Source: Candidatus Omnitrophota bacterium (GTDB lineage: Bacteria; Omnitrophota; Gorgyraeia; Duberdicusellales; 4484-171). From it: a stretch of DNA of 15,708 nt. Location: NCBI GenBank assembly GCA_028702365.1, contig JAQVOZ010000010.1, forward strand, positions 1 to 15,708. Reading direction: 5' to 3'. This document shows, in pieces, positions 7,174 through 13,600 of the stretch. A program made the position numbers and the translations under genes. Under the pieces are notes generated by a model, which was given only the letters and a program-made list of their open reading frames with translations, made no database searches and was not told where the DNA came from. Position 1 is the first letter of the stretch; the number at the start of each line of letters is the position of its first letter.

Positions 7174-8148
7174 TTACTTTACTCTAATTCTCGGATCTGC
7201 AAGCGCATACCCTATATCTGCCAGTAAATTGCCAAAAAGTGTAAGTATGGATACGATAACTACCTCGGCCATAATCACATGAATGTCCCTCGCCATGGCA
7301 GCCTGATACAGAAGCTGGCCTACACCGGGAATAGCAAATATAGTTTCAAAAATAACACTTCCACTGATTAAACCAGGAACAGAAAGCCCGGTGATAGTTA
7401 TTATCGGCAAAATTGCATTTCTTAATGCATGTTTATAAACTACTTTGCTTTCAGGCAAGCCTTTTGCTCTTGCTGTTACTATATATTCCTGGCTTAAAGC
7501 CTCCTGCATGGTGCTACGCATATACCGTGATATACCGACCAGGCTTCCAAAAACAGTTATAAATATCGGTAAAAATAAATGGCGCATGCTATCGAAAATT
7601 TTATTTATCCAAGATAAATTCTCGTAGTTTAACGACCTTATGCCTGAAACAGGAAGAATATTTAACCATACGCCTAAAATAAGCTGCAAAATAAGTGCAA
7701 GCCAAAATACCGGCATAGCAAACCCTACAAACACCCCCACCGTTGTCAGCTTATCGGATAATGAATTCGGCTTAACTGCCGAATGTATGCCGATGGGTAC
7801 CGCGATAAGAAAAATAAAAAACATAGAAATGCTGTTTATAAGAATTGTGATAGGGAGCCTTTCTTTGATTTTATCCCATGCGGGGCGAGAATCGCTTGAA
7901 AAAGACCTTCCAAAATCAAATTTTGAAAAATTTTTAAGCCAGATAAAGTATCTGATATGAACAGGCTTATCCAAGCCCCACTGCTTTTCGTAAATTGCCC
8001 TTATCTCCGGGGTCATCCTTGGATTCAAATCAGATACCGCATCTGTAGGCTTTCCCGGAGCTAAATTTATAAGGAAAAAAGAAACAAGGGTTATGCCGAA
8101 AAATGTGATGAGCAGCTCGAGCGATTTTTTGGATAAATAGTTTAACAT
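7174..8148 (-). CDS. oppB: Peptide/nickel-type ABC importer permease, OppB/DppB-like
   Basis: The product has 324 aa with a first membrane helix at about 10-30, then a periplasmic region with N-P-R-M-T-P-E and W-G-L-D-K-P and F-D-F-G-R-S (near 77-83), all standard in OppB/DppB. The EAA loop is E-Y-I-V-T-A-R-A-K-G-L, followed by K-H-A-L-R-N-A-I-L-P-I (about 217-245). Late helices include G-L-I-S-G-S-V-I-F-E-T-I-F-A-I-P-G-V-G, another family signature. Together with OppC it forms the translocation path. It starts 13 bp after the binding protein gene, whose stop is at 8162, with only a T/A-rich leader and no good Shine-Dalgarno. Confidence 0.94.
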   Translation of the reverse strand: MLNYLSKKSLELLITFFGITLVSFFLINLAPGKPTDAVSDLNPRMTPEIRAIYEKQWGLDKPVHIRYFIWLKNFSKFDFGRSFSSDSRPAWDKIKERLPITILINSISMFFIFLIAVPIGIHSAVKPNSLSDKLTTVGVFVGFAMPVFWLALILQLILGVWLNILPVSGIRSLNYENLSWINKIFDSMRHLFLPIFITVFGSLVGISRYMRSTMQEALSQEYIVTARAKGLPESKVVYKHALRNAILPIITITGLSVPGLISGSVIFETIFAIPGVGQLLYQAAMARDIHVIMAEVVIVSILTLFGNLLADIGYALADPRIRVK

Positions 8149-8161
8149 AGATTAAAAAAAC

Positions 8162-9811
8162 CTATTCTTGTATACGGTATTTCTGTAAATTTTTCGGCAC
8201 GTACCACTTCTCTATATTATACCCGATTCCTATTGGTGTAGGCGCAATCCCTTCAAATCTTGCGCTTACTATCGGCAAATTATCCGGCACATACAAAAAG
8301 ATATACGGCAATTCTTCAGCGAGAATCTCCTGAATCCTGTAATAAGCCTGCTTTCTTTTTTCGATATCAAAAGTCCTTCTTCCTTTCTCAAGCAACTCGT
8401 CCACTTCCTGATTTTTGAAACTTACAAAATTTAATTCTTTTTCTTTTATTTTTGTCGAATGCCAGATATCGTATTGATCGGGGTCAAGCCCTATGCTCCA
8501 GCCCAGGATTACAGCTTCAAAACGCTTTTTGTCGATAAACCAATTGATAAAAGCGGACCATTCAAGGCTTCGGATATCAACTTTTATACCAACCTCTCTT
8601 AACCGATACTGTATTATCGTTGCAGTTTTTATTCTTGTAGTATTGCCCATATTGGTAAGTATGGTAAACTCGAATTTCTTGCCATTTTTTTCAAGGATAC
8701 CGTCTTTGTCTATATCCTGCCAGCCTGCATCCCTTAAAAGCTCTTTTGCCTTTTGGGGATTATATTCATATTTTCGGACATTTGGGTTATACGGCCAGGT
8801 ATTAGGAACATAAGGGCCGGTTGAGATATTGCCCATGCCAAGGAGAACCCCTTTTACAAGTTCTTCTTTGTCTAAAGCATGAGCTATTGCCTGGCGTATT
8901 TTTTTGTCGGAAAACCACGGATGTTTAAGATTAAAACCGAGATATGTATAGGAAAAGGAAGGGTACTTGAATTTTCTGTAATTTTTTTTGAAGAATTCAC
9001 TCTGCGTTTGTTTTTTATACTGTAAAGGCGATAAACCAATCCAATCAAGGCCCTGCGTCTTAAGTTCCAGAAACATTGTAGTCGGGTCTGGTATAATTCT
9101 AATTACAACGCCATCCAGATAGGGTCTGCCCTCAAAATAATTATCATTTGCTTCAAGTATTACTTTTTGCCCCGGAACCCATTCTTTGAATTTAAACGGC
9201 CCTGTTCCTACGGGCTTTCTGGAAAATTCTGTTTTATTTATATCTTCCTTTTCCAGAATATGCTTTGGTAAAACCACAAGGCTTCCCCAACTGGCAAGAG
9301 CCGGCGCAAATGGTTTCTCGTATGTTACTTTAAAAGTATATTTATCCAATACTTCTGCTTTCTTTACCTGAAAATAATCTTCTTTGTAGGCGCTTAGTGT
9401 TTTTTCATTAATAATAGTTTCATAGCCGAACAAAACGTCATCAGCTGTAAAGGCAGTGCCATCCTGCCATTTTATTCCTTTCTTAAGATGAAAAGTTATA
9501 ACCAGCCCATCTTCGCTTATCTCCCAGCTTTGCGCCAAATCTCCTATTAAGGTAAGGTCTTTATCATATTTAACAAGGCCGTTAAATATAAAGCCGCTTA
9601 CCTCATGCGATGCGCTGTCTGAAGAAAGCATGGGTATAAGATTGCTTGCCTCAGCGCTGGAGCCAATTATTATTTCATCGCCATAGGAAAAGCTGTTGCT
9701 TTGATTATTTTGGGCAAGTGTCGCTATGTGAACAAAGAAAAAAGAGGCAGAAAAAATAAAACATATATTGCAAAGATGACGATAAAAATACATAAGGAGA
9801 GAAAAAAGCAA
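8162..9811 (-). CDS. oppA: Extracellular solute-binding protein family 5 (OppA/DppA-like)
   Basis: This is the substrate receptor of the importer, 549 aa from the first ATG or 543 aa from the ATG at 9793; neither has a convincing Shine-Dalgarno. Residues 8-33 are hydrophobic and end in T-L-A before Q34, which fits a signal peptidase I site. Cys14 and Cys17 are inside the hydrophobic stretch and do not form a lipobox, so the protein is probably soluble in the periplasm. The family-5 signature is clear at about 88-125: A-Q-S-W-E-I-S-E-D-G, then L-K-K-G-I-K-W-Q-D-G-T-A-F-T-A-D-D-V. Later P-V-G-T-G-P-F-K-F, R-Q-A-I-A-H-A-L-D and Y-N-P-Q-K-A-K-E-L-L are also family hallmarks. It starts 32 bp after the PilZ gene upstream. 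The ligand class (peptide, nickel, sugar oligomer) cannot be read from the sequence. Confidence 0.93.
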   Translation of the reverse strand: MLFSLLMYFYRHLCNICFIFSASFFFVHIATLAQNNQSNSFSYGDEIIIGSSAEASNLIPMLSSDSASHEVSGFIFNGLVKYDKDLTLIGDLAQSWEISEDGLVITFHLKKGIKWQDGTAFTADDVLFGYETIINEKTLSAYKEDYFQVKKAEVLDKYTFKVTYEKPFAPALASWGSLVVLPKHILEKEDINKTEFSRKPVGTGPFKFKEWVPGQKVILEANDNYFEGRPYLDGVVIRIIPDPTTMFLELKTQGLDWIGLSPLQYKKQTQSEFFKKNYRKFKYPSFSYTYLGFNLKHPWFSDKKIRQAIAHALDKEELVKGVLLGMGNISTGPYVPNTWPYNPNVRKYEYNPQKAKELLRDAGWQDIDKDGILEKNGKKFEFTILTNMGNTTRIKTATIIQYRLREVGIKVDIRSLEWSAFINWFIDKKRFEAVILGWSIGLDPDQYDIWHSTKIKEKELNFVSFKNQEVDELLEKGRRTFDIEKRKQAYYRIQEILAEELPYIFLYVPDNLPIVSARFEGIAPTPIGIGYNIEKWYVPKNLQKYRIQE

Positions 9812-9843
9812 TTTTTCAAACGCTACTGGGAAAACCCTGTAAA

Positions 9844-10155
9844 TTATATGAGCAGGCTCAACAATATAAACAACGGCTCGTTAAATTCAATACCCACCCT
9901 GTAACTATCCCCCTCTTTCCTTGACCAACGCACTTTTCCTTCCAGCATAAGCGGAACTTTCTTCTTGGTAGTTATCTCTATCCTTACTTTAGCATCCAGA
10001 GGAAGGGGTTTAGTTGTTTCTATGCCTAATCCTTTCGGGCTTATGTCCTTACAAACAAAGGTTCCGGAAGATATATCCTTAAGCACATAGCTGCCGGGCA
10101 TTGAGCAAACAGTCCTGTCAAATATTCTTTTTTCATTGAAAGCGCGTTTCGCCAT
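9844..10155 (-). CDS. PilZ domain protein, second of tandem pair
   Basis: The 103-aa protein is a stand-alone PilZ domain, a c-di-GMP receptor fold. The ligand motif is complete: R-I-F-D-R at 10-14 (RxxxR) and D-I-S-P-K-G at 37-42 (D/NxSxxG). The beta-barrel strands continue through G-K-V-R-W-S-R and Y-R-V-G-I-E-F-N at about 73-92. A short hydrophobic tail (L-F-I-L-L-S-L-L-I) ends the protein. AAAGGAGG lies 8 nt before the ATG and decides the start. It follows the first PilZ gene by 44 bp and precedes the binding-protein gene by 32 bp, so it belongs to the transporter operon. Binding of c-di-GMP is expected from the motif; the partner is unknown. Confidence 0.93.
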   Translation of the reverse strand: MAKRAFNEKRIFDRTVCSMPGSYVLKDISSGTFVCKDISPKGLGIETTKPLPLDAKVRIEITTKKKVPLMLEGKVRWSRKEGDSYRVGIEFNEPLFILLSLLI

Positions 10156-10199
10156 GATGCATGCCTCCTTTATGCTTAATATTTAAATAACACCAAATA

Positions 10200-10511
10200 T
10201 TATATTATCTTCTCGAGACTAAAAGGCAAAATTCTGTCAAAAGAAACCCCGGCGCGCCATTTCCCATAAACGCTATTGCACCAGCAAACTTTTCCCTCAA
10301 CTTCGATGGGCCCGCTTTTGAGATTAGAAATTTGCATTTTAATACTGCCGTTAATCGACAAGGGTTCTGCGGCTATTATACCTGCACCTTTATAGCTTAT
10401 ATCATTGCAAGATATCTCTTGCGGCTTTTCTCCTGCAACTTCGCATACACCCTTTAAGAAACAAGCAAACCTTTGATACGCACGCCTATAACCATAAAGT
10501 TCCTCATTCAT
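10200..10511 (-). CDS. PilZ domain protein, first of tandem pair
   Basis: Also 103 aa, with R-A-Y-Q-R at 10-14 and D-I-S-Y-K-G at 37-42, the same positions as in its downstream neighbour. The later strands V-E-G-K-V-C-W-C and W-R-A-G-V-S-F-D match the PilZ barrel. Equal length and identical motif spacing suggest that the two genes arose by tandem duplication and then diverged widely outside the motif. This copy is Cys-richer (Cys at 17, 23, 35, 76 and 78). A strong GGGAGGT lies 6 nt before the ATG, directly after a stable hairpin. It is the first gene of the operon. Confidence 0.93.
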   Translation of the reverse strand: MNEELYGYRRAYQRFACFLKGVCEVAGEKPQEISCNDISYKGAGIIAAEPLSINGSIKMQISNLKSGPIEVEGKVCWCNSVYGKWRAGVSFDRILPFSLEKII

Positions 10512-10524
10512 CGCTACACCTCCC

Positions 10525-10552
10525 TTTGCCCCGGTAACAGCCGGGGTACAAA
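10525..10552 (-). promoter_or_regulatory. 5'-leader hairpin abutting the PilZ Shine-Dalgarno
   Basis: On the minus strand TTTG-(TA)-CCCCGG, a 6-nt loop CTGTTA, and CCGGGG-CAAA form a 10-bp stem with a 2-nt bulge. It ends on the base before GGGAGGT, the Shine-Dalgarno of the first PilZ gene. It could stabilise the mRNA 5' end, or control translation if an alternative pairing covers the ribosome site. It does not match the conserved core of the known c-di-GMP riboswitch classes as I recall them. Confidence 0.6.
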
Positions 10553-10562
10553 GTTATTATAA

Positions 10563-10592
10563 TAATTTTACCCCTTAGTAAAATTAAATCAA
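10563..10592 (-). promoter_or_regulatory. Candidate promoter with a 9-bp inverted repeat over it
   Basis: TTGATT (10592-10587) and TAAAAT (10570-10565), spaced 16 nt, make a plausible sigma70-type promoter for the PilZ-importer operon. A perfect inverted repeat, TAATTTTAC-(6 nt)-GTAAAATTA (10563-10571 with 10578-10586), covers the spacer and the -10 box, as an operator would. A second possible -10, TATAAT at 10561-10556, has only a poor -35. The first choice puts the start near 10558, so that the whole leader hairpin is transcribed. Confidence 0.55.
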
Positions 10593-10650
10593 CACCTAAC
10601 AAAGTATTTTCAGCAAAATTTTCTTCTCCTGCGCAAAAATTCATATTAAA
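10593..10650. other. Rest of the gap after the giant gene
   Basis: The gap between the giant gene and the first PilZ gene is 139 bp. Apart from the promoter, inverted repeat and leader hairpin listed separately, this A/T-rich part shows no ORF, RNA gene or clear intrinsic terminator for the giant gene. Confidence 0.5.
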
Positions 10651-13600
10651 TTATGGGATTTTTCCTCCATTAACTTGTTCTATGGCACTTAAACCTGCCG
10701 GCGGAAAAATGTTAGTTACCGCCTTGCTGGCGTTTACACCAATTGTCTCCATACCTATCGGCAGGGTAACCGCAGCGCTCTGCTTCCCGACTGATGAGGA
10801 ACTTGCGACAGGAAGTTTCTGGCGTATATGCAAATGCCTTCCGTATCTGCTACGAAGTGATAAAGGAAACGGCAAAAAGGAACCTTCGGTTTTTATGGCA
10901 ATTTCCGGGCATTCTTCGTTAGTAAGCGGAAAATTGAAACTCATATCAATTGCTTCGCTGCAATCTTTGCTTGCCTCTGCAACAACATCATCGGTAACAA
11001 AGAAACCATAAGGAGCCATACGCGCATATAAAAACCTGATGAAACTTTCCAATCTTGGCAGATATTTAAGCGCGATAGACAATCCTGCCCGCTGATAATA
11101 AATATGAAACTTTTCAGAAATAGCTTTTTTCAGCTCTTCGGGATAACGTAAGGGGCTTGTTACATCTGCGTCAAAAAAAACAATCTTGCGCTTTGCATTT
11201 GTAAGGCCGTCCGGGTGTTTCCAAGAGAAACGCATAGCTGGAAACTTTCCATACATAAAAGGCTCTACTTCGAAAAGTCCCAAAGCTTTCAATTCGAAAG
11301 CCAGGCTATTTATAATATTCTCCTTGTTTGAAATATCTGAAACCAGCCCGAAACCGCTGAAACGCTTAAAATCGCGGTAGCGGTAGCTCCTGTGCAGCAA
11401 CTCTTTAAAATCTTTTTTTATAATATCGTTAACCTTATGCAAGTCGCCCAAAGCAAGGCCGTAATAATTTGAAACAAAATATCCGGTTCCAGGGTCGAGC
11501 GAAAGGAAAAAATGAGAAACATCCACTCCGGCTCCTCCATATATAGCTGCTAAAGGCAGTCCTGCGGGGTTTACCGTTTTTCTTATCAGCCTGTCCAGTT
11601 CAATATCATTTTTGGACAAGAGCATCCGCATCCGCTTTTCATTTTCTTTTAAAGCAACGGGAGAAGAGCTTCTTTTTTTGGCAGCTGAAAACTTAATTTT
11701 TCTTACGTGCGGATGGGTGATTTGGAAAATATCCGTGTAGGCTGCCCAGCTTTTGCCTTCAGGTTTTTCACCGATAAAAGTCCTGCCGTCAGAATTAACC
11801 CACACCGGATAAATTATTCTATGCGAAGACATTTTTTCTTTATTCTTTGCCGGCTTTGCCGCTGAACTGCCCCTTTTCGGCAATGACGTTAAAGAATCTT
11901 CGGTAAATTTATTTCTCTCCTGAAAATATTGCCTGCCCAAATCTGTCAACCTGACGCTATAGCTACCGGAAACAGAAAGATAGCCCTGGCGCTCTCCCCA
12001 TGCGAACAACTTACCAACGGTAATGACAGAGTGCGCGAACAAAGAATGCTTTCTGGCTAATCTATCTGCCTGCTTCAGGCTGACCTCCTGGCCTTCCAGC
12101 AGCAAAGGAACCTGATCAAGCATAACCATAAAATAAATGCCGTAATCAACGCCGGCTTTTGTGCGGTATTTCCTTTTCCGCCCGGAATCAGCGGCAGACG
12201 AACCTGTTTGTCTTTGGAATTTACCAGTTACCTGTGCGCTGGCGCCGGTAAATGCCTGCGGCACAACAACAATGCCAGCCGGGCTTATCCTGTTTGCCCC
12301 TAAATCGGCCAATCTAAATGTAATAACAATTCGCGTTCCTTCTCTAACCGGCGAATTGCCGTCAATACGTTCACGCATTCCGTTTCTTCTAAAAAAGACA
12401 GCTTTACTGTTCCTTGATTCAAAAACCACTTTGCCTGCCGGCTCAGAAGTAAACGCCTCTATGATGCAATCGAACCCGTGGTTAGGTTGAACAAAGTTGC
12501 CTCTTACATCCATTCCCAGTCCGATGTCTCTTATGACAATCTGGGTAAAACCGCCAAATTTTCTGATTGCAATGCAGGCATACCGTCCGGTATGCATATA
12601 CATATTGTCGGCAATATGGCTAAAAAGTTCCGCATATTTTGATACAACCGGATGGTTAACACCTAATCCGTTTTGAGAAGCAAATTCCTGCGCCATGCGT
12701 TTGTATTCTCCAAACATAAACGGCAAAGCGATAAACCCTGCCTTACTGAAAAATTTAGGTACATTTTCCATATAGCCGGTTTTCCTGTTGTCATTTTTTT
12801 CCCGCAGAAGTTCAAGCAGGACCGTATCCTGCTGCAGCGTCAATTCTGCGTTTACAATTGAGGCTGAGCTGGAACGGGAAACCCGCGCATCAAAAGCTAA
12901 CAGCCGGCGGCTGCCAGAGTCAGCCTGTATAGGAAAACGCATACCGTGCGCCCAATTCAGCCGGTGCTGGGCAGGCCTGTAGCCCATATTACCCAAAGCT
13001 TTTATGGCGCCTATGGTTTCTTCTCTCCAATCTTCTCTATCCAGTACTTTAAGCAGCATCATTGCGCCCCTCTCGCCGGTTAAAGCCAGGCATTCCCGGG
13101 CGTGGCCTTGAATGCTCATATCATTGACGGAAAGTTTTTTTATAACTGCCTCAATCGCAGGTTTTGTTCCGACAAGACACAAAGCATACATTGCAGCTTT
13201 AACAATATAGTAATTTTCGTCAGCGCAAATTCTTATTAAAGCCGGAACTGCTTTGGCGCTGCGTATTTGTCCAAGGGCCTTTATGGCTGAAGTACGGCTG
13301 TGATAGGAAAAATTTCCCAGTGCTATTTCGGTTAGTTGCGATACTATTGGCTCGCCTATTCCAACAAGACCATCTATTGCCGCCGCACTCACATCTTTCC
13401 TGCTATCTTTTATTTGCCTGATTAAATCCACTGCGGAACTTGATGCTGCCTTTTTTGACTTCTTTACCGGAATTGCCGCGACAGCCTCTCCTTCAATTTC
13501 AACCACAAGCCCGTTACGGCACACAGGAGCGCCTACTACCGAATGCGGGGCGTTCCTTGAAGCTGATTTTTGTAAAATTGTTCCTGCGCTTTTAATTATG

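Noticed and set aside
9758..9772. Cys14/Cys17 of the binding protein as a lipoprotein site
   Set aside because: The Cys residues precede most of the hydrophobic core, so they cannot follow a signal sequence.
10512..10600. Known c-di-GMP riboswitch upstream of the PilZ genes
   Set aside because: The leader is too short and lacks the conserved core elements I would expect for the GEMM classes.
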